Positions 1 through 17,484 are shown, numbered from the stretch's first letter. The stretch: DNA of 64,000 nucleotides from Parasponia andersonii (GCA_002914805.1 JXTB01000143.1:743936-807935); one strand, 5' to 3'. Translations and numbers: made by a program. The notes: a model not told the origin generated them from the sequence alone.

Positions 1-1080
1 ATCTTGCACATAGTCACCTCTCCTCAGTTAATTATATCTCATATGAGATGATACTTTCTATCAATATGTTTCGTTCTTTTATGGCTTCTAGGTTCCTTAG
101 AGTTGGCAACTACTCTACTGTTGTCATAGTATAGAGTCAATGAATGACTAGCAACTTGAACCACTTATAAATCTATTAAGAATTTTCGGAGCTAAACAAC
201 TTCCTTAGCAACCTTACAAGCAGCCACATATTCAGTTTCTATGGTAGAATCAACAATACAAGTTTACTTCACACTCTTCCAAATAATAGCTCATCAGCTA
301 AGGGTATACACCGAATTAAAAGTTGACTTTCTAAAGAATCTAATAAGAAATCAGGAATCGGTGTACCTAATAGGAGTAAGATCTTCTCTATAATTCACAA
401 GCAAATAATCTCTAGTTCTTCAAAGATACTTTAAAATATGCTTGATTGCTACCAGATATTCTAGTCCTGGATTTGATTGGCATCTACTAATAACTCCCAC
501 TGCAAGGCATCTATCAGGTCTACTATATAACATGATATACATAAGACTTCAAACTGCTGAAGCATATGGTATTCTCTTCGTGTCTTCTATCTCTTTTGCA
601 TTCTTAGGAGATTGCTCTTTTCATTGATTAACTCCATGTCGAAAAGGCAATAACCATTTTTTGAAGTTTTTCATGTTAAATTTAGCCAATATTTTATTGA
701 TATAGGAAGCTTGTGATAGAGCTATAAACTTATTTTTCCTATCACGAATAATTTAGATTTCTAGTATAGCTCGTCTCACCTAGGTCCTTCACATTAAATT
801 GCTTTGTAGACCATATTTTAGTAGTTGTCATTGTACCTACATCGTTTCTAATGAATAAAATGTCATCTACATAGAGTCCTAGAAATACCGATTTGTCATT
901 TTCTATCTTTTTATAGATAGAAGGCTCGTTTACAACTTAGTCATATTTATAAAATTTAATAGTTTGATCAAATCTTATATTCCATAATCTTGATACTCTC
1001 TTAAGTCCATAAATAGACATCCTAAATAGATACTCTCTTAATCTAAACCCGACAGCCTCAGCCACATCATTGTTGTCCTT
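1..1080 (-). mobile_element. Ty1/copia fragment (RT end and RNase H), fossil
   Basis: On the minus strand this matches, diverged, the RT/RNase H part of the copia element at about 5860-6960. Shared landmarks include the stretch for the RNase H 'YLQRT' region near 415-440 and the RT-side stretch near 830-1030. It is heavily broken with no usable reading frame and runs off the left edge. No LTR or target duplication is visible for it. It is more decayed than the copy at 5.7-9.7 kb, so probably an older insertion. Confidence 0.7.
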
Positions 1081-1690
1081 TTTAATTCACATCTTATACA
1101 TAAATAACCCTTCAAGCAAATGGCTAGTTCTATTACGACTTCCATCAAAGTACTTATTCAATTTCTTCTGAAAGTCCTCATTATCACTCTCATCCTACTC
1201 CACTTTATTCTTTCCCTACATTCTAAATGATTCTCCATCATCTTCCTCTACCTCATTTTTTTCGACCAACTTTATAAACGCCATAGATATCTCATCTTGC
1301 TCCTCATTGTAAGCAAGTTTTTTTTTCTTGTTATTTCCATCATCCTTACAAGAGAATTCTGAACCTTCTTCAATCAAATGATTTGTAACCACCTCCTTTA
1401 AGTACATTGCTTTCTTCTTCTTCTTCTTCTTACCATTTTGGTTCTCATTAGACTCAAAAATAACTTAACATCTTGTTCTTCAAACTGGGTTCCTTTTTCC
1501 AGACCTCAGTCGAAGCCACAAAGATGAAGCCGTGATCTTCTGAGTATAGGGCTCTTCTTCCTCAACTCCTCATATTGCTGAAGACTTTTCTTTGTACTCG
1601 AACATAGGAGCAAACTCCCTGTCAACCTTGATCTTCACTAACTGGTCCTCAACTACATACTTATTAATTGTGGAGTTCTAATTGAACAAA
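1081..1690. other. Unidentified sequence with Lys/Glu-rich minus-strand reading
   Basis: No family recognised. On the minus strand 1216-1407 reads as a short charged peptide rich in Lys, Glu and Asp with a KKKK run, and a (CTT)n tract lies at about 1409-1431. Readable stretches such as FAPMFEYKEKSS appear on the minus strand near 1580-1620, but they are interrupted. It may belong to the neighbouring copia remains or be a scrap of a host gene. Confidence 0.3.
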
Positions 1691-1728
1691 TCTAGTTTTA
1701 AAAGACTACATATATATATATATATATG

Positions 1729-1963
1729 GTTGCCAATCCAATAGGTTTTTTTTTCTTTACTTATGGGTAGGTATTTTTTTTTTAGCCGTTAGATCACCAT
1801 CTAATGGAGATCTAATGGCTATAATGAAGTGCATGAAAATACGTGCATCATTAATGCTCTTTCTCTCTCTTACTTTTTACAATAAAAAAATTTGCATACT
1901 AAATTTTCATTGGCCAAATTGATACCTATGTATAGGTAAAAAAAAAAATACCTACTGGATTGG

Positions 1964-1968
<5 letters not shown>
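1729..1968 (+). mobile_element. (TA)n-associated MITE, copy 1
   Basis: A non-coding element of about 240 bp whose ends are inverted repeats: left GGTTGCCAATCCAATAGG, right the complement of a GGCACCAATCCAGTAGG-type end. Internal landmarks shared by all copies are a GTTAGATCACCATCTAATGG-like block, a CATTAATGCTCTTTCTCTC block and ATTTTCATTGGCCAAATTGA near the right end. (TA)n tracts abut both ends (about 1709-1727 and 1968-2022). No protein is encoded, so it must depend on a transposase made elsewhere. Confidence 0.75.

Positions 1969-2023
<55 letters not shown>
1968..2023. repeat. (TA)n microsatellite between two MITE copies
   Basis: An almost pure TA dinucleotide run of about 55 bp. It is shared as right flank of MITE copy 1 and left flank of copy 2, consistent with insertion into, or growth of, TA tracts at the element ends. 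Confidence 0.95.
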
Positions 2024-2024
<1 letters not shown>

Positions 2025-2279
2025 TTGCCAATCTAATAGGTATTTTTTTTTACCTATGGGTAAGTATTTTTTTTTTTAGTCGTTGGATCACTATCTAATG
2101 GTAATCCAAAGTGCATGAAAATTTTTTTTAGTCGTTGGATCACCATCTAATAGTAATCCAATGACTATAATAAAGTACATGAAAAGATGTACATCATTAA
2201 TGCTCTTTCTCTTTCTTACTTTTTATAATAAAAAAATGTGCGTTGGCCAAATTAATACCTATGCATAAGTTGGTGTCCA
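2024..2279 (+). mobile_element. (TA)n-associated MITE, copy 2
   Basis: Same family and orientation as the copy at 1729-1968, starting GTTGCCAATCTAATAGG and ending in TTGGTGTCC next to another TA tract (to about 2297). It differs by an internal tandem duplication of roughly 70 bp around 2090-2180, where the TTTTTTTAGTCGTTGGATCA block occurs twice. Non-coding. Confidence 0.75.
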
Positions 2280-2280
2280 T

Positions 2281-2600
2281 ATATATATATATATATAATA
2301 CATAATACTTTTGAGATAAATAAATATATAGATTTTTAATACAACACAAAATTTGAAAAATATCTTTCACCGGCATTCAATTGAATAAGAAATGAAATAT
2401 ATAAACTAATCAGATACATACCAAAATTAAATAGTAAATACTTATCAGGAGAGATGCGAATAGTATTTAGCAATGTGATGATTCACAGTTTGATGAATGT
2501 TTATGTTTTTATTTTTTTCAATTCCCCAAGCCTAAAGAAAAGATATTTCATTACAAAAAAGATCATAACAGGTTATTAAAATTAAAAACAAACAAAAACT
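2281..2600. other. AT-rich DNA, no gene seen
   Basis: A short TA tract followed by AT-rich sequence. I see no reading frame, RNA gene or repeat of note. Confidence 0.6.
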
Positions 2601-2604
2601 TTCA

Positions 2605-4080
2605 GTTGATTGAAAAAAATTGTTGTTCACGGCGGTGATATGAAAACCTTATAGAGATGATAATGGACCCTTCAAAAATGATAAACGACCCATTAAAGAC
2701 AACAGTGGACCATTTGGAGATCATGATGAACCTGTGGGAAATAAAACTTGTGAAGGTGAAGATAATCAACGAACCGTGATACGTGTTGGTAATGAAGGAT
2801 CTGTAGAAGCTGGTGCAGCATTGGAAGTTGATCAAGCTGAAGGAACGGTGCTATAAAAAGCTGGTCAAGAAGAAATAGTTGTGCATAAGGCTGGTCAAGC
2901 CGAAGGAATCGTCGCGCATGAGGGGAGATATGATAACAGACTTGTGGTAGATAAGAATATTGGTAAGAATAATAGAGAGGGCGAAAATCAGGTGGAAGTA
3001 AATCAAGCCACTATTGCTCTGTCACCACTTAACAGTTCCAATGGAGTTTCCAATAGCAATCAAGAGTAGGTTCGTCCTGAAAGAATTCAAAAGAGGAGGA
3101 GGAGGAGGAGGCCTAGGAGGGTGGATGAGCCTTTGTATCGACCTAGATTGAGATGTCCTCGCATTCCTTAAAGATAGAGAATAATGAGACAAACACCATA
3201 ACTTAAAGCCCAAGAACCATTTGTTAGGAGTCAACCATCACAGCCAATTACTGGGAGGCAACTCAAAACCCAAAAATTATATGGTAGGAAGCAATCTTCA
3301 CATCTATTAAGTCGAATGAGTAATTCTACATTACCGAGAACGAAAAAACTATCTAGTGGGAGGCAACCTTCGCAGCCCACAACTCTACGGATTAATCTAA
3401 TAGGTCATGGAAAATAATCGAGGTCACGAGAACTATCTGGTGGAGGTAACCTTTGCAGCTCACGACTCTATCGATTAATCCTATAAGTCATAGAACACAG
3501 CTGGATCACGAGATTGGTGATGGTGGACCCGTCGGAGATGATAACGGACTCCTTAGAAATGATGAAAGACCCGTTAAAGATGATGGCGGGCCCTTTAGGG
3601 AAGATAATGAACCCGTGAGAAATGAAATTGTTGAAGGTGAAGATAATCAAAGTAACATAATATGTACTGGTAATGAAGGAACCGTGGGCGCTGGTGCAGC
3701 ACCAGAGGTTCGTCAAGCTAAAGGAACGGTGCAATATGAAGTTGGTCAATAAGGAACGGTTGTACATGGAGGCTAGTTAAGAAGAAGGAATAGTCGCGCA
3801 CAAGGTAAGACATGATGACATCCTTGCAGTAGATGTGAATATTGGTTAGAATAATAAAATACACGACAATCAGATAGAGGTGAATCAAGCCTTGTTGCTC
3901 TGGTGTCACTCAACATTATAGTTTCAAATAGCAATCAAGTACAGAGTCATCCTAAAAGAGCTTAAAGGATGAGGAGGAAGACCAGAAGGGTGAATCCCTC
4001 GTATCGACCTAGATTGAGAGCTATCCCCCCTCCACCAAAAGAGAGAATAACGAGGCAACCACCACAACTGAGAGCCTAAG
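2605..4080 (+). repeat. Tandemly duplicated unidentified low-complexity sequence
   Basis: Two diverged direct copies of a unit of about 800 bp: roughly 2625-3240 and 3500-4075. Both carry in the same order a Gly/Asp/Glu/Asn-rich stretch (GATGATAATGGACC against GATGATAACGGAC; GTGAAGGTGAAGATAATCAA in both), a GGAACGGTGC block and a final Arg-rich stretch (about 3095-3135 and 3965-3995) followed by YRPRLR. Between them, SQPSQP/GRQ-type repeats occur near 3225-3420. Read in the plus direction it looks like a decayed, acidic-then-basic low-complexity protein, but no frame is open throughout and no family is recognised. It ends where the LTR at 4081 begins. Confidence 0.55.
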
Positions 4081-5684
4081 TGCTGGTATTCATTGGAATA
4101 AAATTGCGGAAAATATTTTCGTAAAATCATTTTCAAGAATACTATAATTTTGTAAACTCTATAAATACAGCGGAATTGGTTGTTTAAAATTTTTCTATTT
4201 ACAAAACTTTTCTGATCGTGACCTAGACAAGAATAATACCCGGATTCACTCTACAACCTTCTCGTTTTCTCGTCTATTTTTGAAAGCCGTTTGATTGATC
4301 TAATGGGTGGTCATCTTCTTAATTCCTAACAAAGAGATCCGCAGATAAATAAGAAGACAATCTTCTCGAACCGATTTCTTCGGGATGGCCGAAACACCAA
4401 GGATGGTGAATCCTTTAGTGTGGCTGATTTTCTCTGCTCTCTTTTCTCTCTGTTATGTGTATGACACTCTCTTCTCAAAGGGTTATTTCACGTGTAATAC
4501 TTGTTCTATCTAGTTAGAGAATTTTTCTCTTAACTATAGAGAGATTAGTAAACCCTAATAGGCTTATTGGGCTTGTTGGAGTCAACTGATCATCAAATAA
4601 CTATTGAGCTTTAATTTGAGCTAGACATGGGACCGGATGGATCCATAAAACCGAAGCTCCAATGGACCATATACCCACAATCATAATTAACTCATAACTA
4701 TGATTGGGCCTTGTCCATTAATATTGGGGCACACCACTATAGGCCCAATATTAAACTCTTGGACTAAATGTAATTTATTTTCTGTGAAGCTTATTATCAA
4801 ATAATTAGCTTGATCCATTTAGCATATACTATACCTATAGACATACCCCCTATACAATGCCGTACTAGCAGGGTGAAATTACCGTATTATCCCTCTAGTA
4901 CATATTTACCTTTGAGTTGCCATTTTTCATCTAATGAATAATAGTTGACTACGGTGTTTGTATTTGCTTATACCAACACAGTCAAATTTACACAGTGAAT
5001 ACCGAGGTCTTGGTTCATATTATCCAAGTACTTGAAAAAACTCAAAGTGACATTATATGCATGGCGTCCATCATGAAAAATGTTCTACACATTTCATACA
5101 CGTTATCTTCCAAGATACCAGAGTTCGAACCATAAAACGGAACTCAAAAAGACAATACACATGAAAATAAGTTCGTTAATCACTAGGATTAAGGTTTTCT
5201 ACAATAGTGCTAGATTAGTGAAATTAGAAATTTAAGTTACGACACTTGACCTTAAATTCTAATTCACTCGGTCTTGTTCGATGCTGTTATAATTTTCTTA
5301 TAACACAATAATATTTCTATCCGAAGACTCACTTCTATAATTAGAGATTTCATTAATCAAATAGACAACACTATATTTTATTGTATAGTAAAGTATTCCA
5401 TCTTCAATATGCAGAATGCGAATAATTTAATTTAGACATAATGAAATAAAGAACATAATGTCTCCCATATATGAACTCATCATACAAATAATTCTTTATT
5501 ACTCATTATATGTCTCGGAAACTTTAGATGTTTACATAAGATAAACATACACATCACATGCATATCAATAGGACATAAATGAAATAGAAATTCATAATAT
5601 GGAATTTATTAACAACAAATAATCTGATAAACATTATTTATAATGTCAAAATAATAAACTGCTTTATAGGACATTATTCCAACA
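4081..5684 (-). mobile_element. Ty1/copia 3' LTR (minus orientation)
   Basis: On the minus strand it begins TGTTGG directly after a polypurine tract (AAGTGGGAGAT, complement of about 5685-5695) and ends CCAGCA at 4081, giving the TG...CA ends and short TGYTGG inverted terminus of plant copia LTRs. Length is about 1.6 kb, long for the group but within its range. The five bases outside the left end are CTAAG; I could not find the matching duplication because no second LTR was located. It serves as the 3' LTR of the gag-pol remains to its right. Confidence 0.75.
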
Positions 5685-8600
5685 ATCTCCCACTTAGCCT
5701 TTAAAGTAGATGTGACATGTCACGTAGTCCCATTCCTTCTAGGTGGTCCTCAAAAACTTTGGTAGCCAAAGATTTGGTAAAAGGATCAGCAAGGTTTTCT
5801 GCAGAGACTATATTACTCACTATCACATCTCCTCTTTGAACCATTTCTCTGAGCACATGATATTTTTTTTTCTATGTGTTTTCCCCTCTTGTGGCTTCTG
5901 GGCTCTATTAATTAGCAACCGCTCGACTATTGTCACAGTATAGTGTTATAGGTTGTTGTGCTCTAGGTACTACCTTGAGATCCATAAGGAAATTATGAAG
6001 CTAGACCGCCTCTTTAGCTGCTTCGGAAGCTACCATATATTCGGCCTCCATAGTTGAATCAGTAACACAAGATTGCTTGATACTCCTCCATATAATGACT
6101 CCACCACCAAGGGTAAAGACTGAAACAGAACTTGATTTTCTAGAGTCTTTATCAGATTAAAAATCTGAATCAGTATATCCAACATTTGTTAGATCTTCTC
6201 CAGAATATACAAGCATATAATTTCTAGTTCTTTGAAGATACTTTAGAATATGCTTGACTACACCCCAAAGTTCAGGTTCTGGATTGGATTGGTAACGAAT
6301 TATAATCCTAATAGCATAATAAATATCTAGTCTTATGCAAAGTATGGCATACATGAGACTTCCCACTGCTGAAGTATAAGGAACATTTCTCATCTATTCT
6401 TTCTCTTCATCTGTCTTAGGAGAATTCTTATTAGACAGAGTAATTCCTTTACAAAAGAGTGTTAAACCTTTCTTAGAATTATGTATTGTAAACCTTACTA
6501 GTATTTTATCTATATGTGAAACTTGTGATAAAGCTATGCGTTTGTTTTTTCTGTCTAGTAGAATCTGTATTCCAAGAACATAGCAAGCTTTACCTAAGTC
6601 CTTCATATCAAACTGTTGTGCTAACCAGATTTTTACTGATGATAATGATCCAATATTATTCCCAATGATTAGAATATTATCAATATACAGTACTAGAAAA
6701 ATCACTTTATTATCCTGAATTCTTTTATAGACACAAGGTTCATCTACGTTTTGTTCAAAACTATAAGACTTAATTGCTTCATCAAATCTTATGTTCTAAG
6801 ATCTAGACGCTTGCTTGAGTCCATAAATAGATCTTTTAATTTCACAAACATTTCTTTCCTGACCCTTTTCAATAAATCCCTCTATTGTATCATATAGATA
6901 CGTTCATCAAGATTGCTATTCAAGAATGCAGTCTTGACGTCCATTTACTATATCTCATAATCAAGCGACGCAGCGATGGATAAGAGTATTGGAATAGACT
7001 TGATCATAGCTACAGGAGAAAAGGTTTCTTCATAGTCGATACATTCCTTCTATTTATAACCCTTTGCAACTAACCTTGCCTTGAAAGTTTCCACTTTCCC
7101 ATCTACTCCCCTCTTTCACTTATAGACCCACTTACACCCAATGGGTTTTATACCTTCAGGTGGATCTACAAGTTCCCAGACTTTATTAGAGTACACGGAC
7201 TCTACTTCAGATTCCATTGCCTTTTGCCAGAGATCTCTATCAACATCATCCATTGCCTCATTATAGGTATAAGAATCAGATTCTTGGTCACAAGACTCTC
7301 TTATTCCTAAGTATCTTTCAGGTTGTCTCACAATTCTCCCGTTACGATGAGGATCCGATGAATGTTGAGTTTCAAGTGATTTATCTTTCCTAAGTACTTT
7401 CTCTATCTTATCTTCTATAGATTAGCTGATAACATCATCAGTTAATTCTTCAAGAACTAACTTACTTTTGGGCTTGAAATCTTTCATATAGTTTTCTTCT
7501 AAGAAAATAGCATTTATACTCACAAACACTTTCCTTTCTTCAGTACTATAGAAATAATACCCTCTCATTCCTTTTGGGTAACTTACAAATAGACATAATT
7601 CAGATCGTGATTCCAACTTAGTCGCTTTTCCTTTCAGCATGTATACTGGACAACCCCAAATATGGACATGACGCAAACTAGATTTATATCCTTTCCATAG
7701 CTCGAATGGTGTCTTAGGTACTGAATTAGAAGGAACTCTATTTAGCAGGTACATAGTAGTTTCTAAGGCATATCCCCAAAAAGATACAGATAATTGTGAA
7801 TAACTGAGTATCGACCTAACCATATCCAAAAGTGTCCTATTTCTTCTTTCTGTAACACCATTTAGTTGAGGCATACTAGAAGTTATGAGTTACAATAGGA
7901 TCCCATTGTCTGTGAGAAATTCAGAGAATTTCTCAGAGAGGTATTCACCATCTCGATCTAATCGAAGGGTCTTTATATTCTTTCCTAACTGCTTTTCAGT
8001 TTCTGTTTTAAATTCTCTGAACTTTTCAAAAGAATTCGATTTGCATTGCATTAGGTAAACACAACCAAATCTAGAATAATCATCCATAAACATAATGAAG
8101 TATTCAAAACCTCCTCGAGCTTGAATATTAATGGGCCTATAGATATCAGTGTGTACTAACTCAAGATATTCTAGAACTCTAAAACTTTTTCCAGTAAATT
8201 GTCTTTTAGTCATTTTACCTTCTAGACAGGATTCGCAAGTTGGTAATAGTTTGACTTCTAACGAACTTAGAGGTCCATCATTGACTAACCTTTAAATTCT
8301 GTTTAGGTTAATATGACTGAGTCTCAAATGCCATAGATAAGTTTCATTATTATTAATCACTTTCACTTTCATATGTTTAAGTTCTACATGTTTAGAATCA
8401 TTTTCAAGATTGTGTAATGAGATACTTTTAGGTTGAATAATGAAAAGATTATTCTTATGAGTATCAGTGCAAATAAGACTTTTATTCTGTCTGATAGAAA
8501 CTTTATTATCAAAATGAACAGAATAACTTTGTCTCATCAAACAGGAAATAGAAATCAAATTCCATTTAAACACCGGAACATAATAACAATTTTTTATTAT

Positions 8601-9722
8601 TAAAAACTTAAAATCATTGAAATTCAAAATAACATCTCCCATTGCATAAGTCTCAACTATTGAGCCATCTCCTAACCACAATATAAACTCTTTACTAGTA
8701 AACTTCCTAGTTTCCTTGAACTCCTGCAAAGTATTACAAACATGGTCAGTGGCTCTCGAATCTACGATCCAAGAATCGATAGTATCAACCACATAACAAG
8801 CCTCAATAAATAACAAATTATTATTACCTTGTTTGTCATTGCCTTTGTTCCTCTCCTTCTTAACGGCCAGGTAAATATTGGAGTTTCTCTTCTAATGTCT
8901 ATCCTCACCACAGTGGAAACATTTTCCTTTGGTTTGGTATTCTTCTTGGAGCCAGAGAAGCATGAGCCTTTTTCTTCTATCTACCTTTGCCTTTCAACTT
9001 AGGTATTGAAGAACTAGCTTGAGCTACATTAGTCTCTGTTGATCCTGTCTTATTCTTCTTAAAAATATTCTCTGTAATTTGCAGATCTTTTATCAGGCCA
9101 GTGAGAGTATAGTCTTTCCGACGAATCTCATGATCGATCTTAAATTGATTGAATGTGTCTGACAATGTGTTCAAAACTATGTCAATTTAGGTGTCACAAT
9201 CAATTTTAGCTCCAAGGATTTCCAGTTCATTAATATAAGCAATGACTTTCATCATATGTTCTCGAACTGGAGTACCTTTCCTTTGACGAAGATTCATGAA
9301 TGCACATGTAGCCTCATTTCTAGCTTGACGACTGAGATAGGCGAATATTTCATCAACACTCAGTATCATGTCAGCAGCAGTATCTATCCGACGATGTTGT
9401 TGTTGCAATATCTTGCTCATTGAGTCAAGTATATAGCACTTAGCCATCTCATCAGATTACTTTCACTTATCATATAAGTTTCTTTCATCGTGGTGGATTC
9501 TGTAGTTGGCTGAGCAAGATATCGAGTAGTGAGAATCCACTTATGTTTATCAGCAGTAAGCACTATGTCTAGGTTACGTTTCCAGTCTATATAGTTTTCA
9601 CCACCTAGCTTGTTTTGTGTGAGTAAAGTGGATAAAGGATTAAGTGCCATATCTACTGAAAAAACAAATAAACATTCCATGTATAAGCAAATATCATATA
9701 CCATGTTTCGAATAATTAACAT
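5685..9722 (-). mobile_element. Ty1/copia retrotransposon internal region (gag-pol), broken
   Basis: Minus-strand pieces appear in copia order from right to left: gag (about 9722-8977), a CCHC-knuckle region near 8890-8960 (CFHCGED), a protease/gag-pre-integrase region with IVDSRATDHVC (8816-8290), integrase with LVHTDIYRP and NGVTERRNRTLLDM (8290-7420), a linker, reverse transcriptase with CKWVYK (near 7116) and DMKDLGKA.YVLGI (6705-6394), and RNase H with ILKYLQRTRNYMLVYSG (6393-5700). Integrase preceding RT makes it Ty1/copia and not Ty3. It is broken in several places and is a fossil. With only one LTR located its age cannot be measured. Confidence 0.9.
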
Positions 9723-11473
9723 AAAGTATTAAACATACAATATGTAAGTGAAATATCCCTAAGACTATCACTTATATTCATGGTAACTTGACCTACCATT
9801 GATTACAAGCCTCCTACGAGGGTTCACACAATCAACAAGTCAAACTAAAACAGTTTCAATTAGTAAATAGACAGATAACTCTTATCCCATATTTCTAATT
9901 ACCATCTTCTTTGGTCCTCTAATCGACTAATAGGAACTCCTACGAGAGGATATTAATGTTTCGAGTTGAGTTTTTAACTATTGTTTCGGTGACTAAGCTT
10001 TCTATATAAAATTGTCTCCGACGGATGATCAACCTCATATAGTTCACCTAATACCTTATCCTAAGAAGCTTATTTCCAGTATTACCCGGACGAAAACTTT
10101 CCTAAGGGAGTTATTCAAGATTCTGAGGCAAGGCTCATCCTAATACATAACGAACCAATAATGGAGATCATAGGTATCATATACATTCTCCCACTCAATA
10201 TTTTATAATTAGGGATTTATAGATTTTACCCAGTTATCTAACTATTTTAGTAACCTAAAATCAATTATGTAAGCATGTTCATATTTGCATGAGAATAGCT
10301 CTAATTTTCTATATGATATGTTACTAAAGATCATGTAATAATACTTAATTATTAGGCATGCATGCAACATTGTCCTAATAATACCAAAGTAGTAAGCGAA
10401 TAATTAATTAACGGTTAATGATTTATTAATTTCTGATAATTTAAAATTATTTAACTTTTAAATAATTCTAACTGATAAAATAATCTTAAATATTTAAAAT
10501 ATGGAAGATAATATTTAATATTTAAATTAGAAAAGATTTCCACAAAATCTGATCGGTTTAAATAAAAGATTTAACTAATTAAATCTCCTTAAATATCTCA
10601 AATTTAAATTTCAACTTTTGAAGTCTTAATTTGAATTTAACTTCCTTATATTTCTCCCATTATCTTACCTTTCAGATTTGAATTCAAAATTCAAATTTAT
10701 ATCTAATCTCATTAAATATCTACCAACCATAAATTCAAATTTGAAAATTTGAAAAAATATTTTTTGATTTAAATTTCAAATCTTCAAAAAATTCGAAATT
10801 TAGAAGATAAAAGATTTTACAGATAACATCTCCTACAATATCTCTAATTTGAATTAAAATAAATTTAAAATTCAAAATAGATAACTAACTATCACATAAT
10901 CAGTTTTTCAAAATATCTATTCAAAATTTGAATTTAAAACTAAAAGATATTATCTCATAATATCTCATTTCAAAAATTTTCATTTAAAAATATATCTCTA
11001 ATTATTTAAATAATAATTAAGATATTATGGATATCAACCATATCCATAATTCAAATTAAATTATAATATCCTATCAATTCAAATTTCAAAAATTCAAATT
11101 TAACAAGGATTTAAAATTCGAATTTAAAATCTAATTTATCAGTTTTCATAAAACTATGGATAAATTAAATTAATTTTTAAAATGAAAATAATTTAAATTA
11201 CGACCGGAAATACGAAACCTGCCGGGACAAGTCGACGGATGGAACGAGAGGCCGATATGTGAAACGACGGCCTCGGCATGTTATATGGCCATGCTCGGGA
11301 TAACTACCTAGCACCAATGGGCTCGCATAACACTACGCGGCCTCGCTCAAGACAACTCCCAAGCGACGACGGGCTCGTGTAGGTCTCGCACAACAGACGC
11401 ACGAGACGAAACCCAGAACGGCCAATGCACGGGAGGCCACCTGCGCAACTTGTACGTTTGGGTTGTGATCGTG
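9723..11473 (-). mobile_element. Probable copia 5' leader, AT-rich with a GC-rich island
   Basis: It lies upstream of gag on the minus strand. 9723-10190 has mixed composition. A TATTGAGTGGGAGAATGT motif (complement near 10180-10197) resembles a copia polypurine tract and LTR start, so a second element edge may lie there. 10200-11190 is very AT-rich (repeated AATTTGAATT-type words). 11190-11473 turns abruptly GC-rich. No protein is recognised and no second LTR matching 4081-5684 was found. Assignment to the element rests on position only. Confidence 0.4.
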
Positions 11474-11811
11474 ATATGGACAACCCCAAATATGGACATG
11501 ACGCAAACTAGGTTTATGTCCTTTCCATAGCTCGAATGGTGTCTTAGGTACTGACTTGGAAGGAACTCTATTTAGCAGGTACATAGCAGTTTCTAAGGCA
11601 TATCCCCAAAAAGATGGGGGTAATTATGAATAACCGGCCTAACTATATCCAAAAGTATCCTATAATTCTTTCAGTAACACCATTTAGTTGAGGCATAACA
11701 GGTGCTATGAGTTGGGATAGGATCCCATTGTCTGTGAAAAATTCAGAGAATTTCCTAGAGAGGTATTCACCACCTCGATCTGATCGAAGGATCTTTATGT
11801 TCTTTAACCAA
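11474..11811 (-). mobile_element. Second copia integrase fragment, fossil
   Basis: It is closely similar (by eye near 90%) and in the same orientation to about 7648-7985 of the main element: both hold the GVTER...LLDM and [19 protein letters not shown] region of integrase. Similarity starts and stops abruptly at both ends, and no LTR or other domain accompanies it. It is a broken scrap of a related copia element. Confidence 0.8.
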
Positions 11812-12766
11812 TTGAGTTGTAGTATATACAATCGCTCAATTTGTAATGGTCCCCGTTATTTTTCATACTTCACGTACATGCAGATACATGAGGATAACAT
11901 TATCGACGAATTAAGTCTGCTACATACAACTATAAAAAGAGTGCTATATGCAAAGCACTCGTTCAATATACAATTTTAACATACTGAATGATTGTACTAC
12001 TGCCTGATAAAAAATCTAACTATCTAACAATTGGTGGTGGATTACCGCCCACATAAAGGCACCCCAAGCATACATTTAGAAAAACAAAAAAATAGGGTCC
12101 AAAAATATGAAAAAAGAAACTGTTTCAAAAGTAGTTGACTAACCCGTGTATTTTAGGATTTTCACTGTCAAAATTTGAATATTTGGACACAAATTTAGAC
12201 AAAATTATTTGACTGAAAGATTATGGATACGAGAGCTCGATCCGTAGTATCTATTGATTTCATGCAACGAAAAATATCATTACGTGGGTAATTTTGTGCA
12301 CAAGCTTAAAAATAGGATTAAAAATATAGGAGGACTATTGTTCATGATTTTTTTTAAAAAAACAATTTCAGTTAACCGTTTCCCTTAAAATTATGATTCA
12401 ATAGACCAGTATATTTCATCAACATTGCTGCCTCGTTCTCATGATTCATACCTTACCGAAAGGTGAGAGTTACCAAAGATTTATTAATTTAGAATAAATC
12501 AAGGCAAATGCCAAACACCATACTACCGTTTCAGTCTGAAAAGGGGAGAAACATGTGTTAGTGATGTGCCTAATAATTTACAATGGCTCCAAGGGTCAAG
12601 AGTAATCAATATACAATCTCAGCAGGTCAAACTAACAATCTTAAGACATTACGAAGTGAATCAACATCTGAAGGCGAGCTTGGTATTCATTCTAGGATCT
12701 TATAACATTTATAGGAGTGGTCGAGATTCAGAGGAAGCATGAGGATTCGTGTCAAATGCAACTCCT
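11812..12766. other. Spacer and GFAT 3' untranslated region
   Basis: No coding sequence is recognised in 11812-12480. The part nearest 12766 is the 3' UTR of the minus-strand GFAT gene; an AATAAA signal on the minus strand lies near 12480-12486, about 280 bases past the stop codon. The rest is unremarkable AT-rich DNA. Confidence 0.5.

Positions 12767-17484
<4,718 letters not shown>

Noticed and set aside
11304-11489. Frame in the GC-rich island
   Set aside because: GC-rich DNA has few stops; no family motif and it runs into the integrase scrap.
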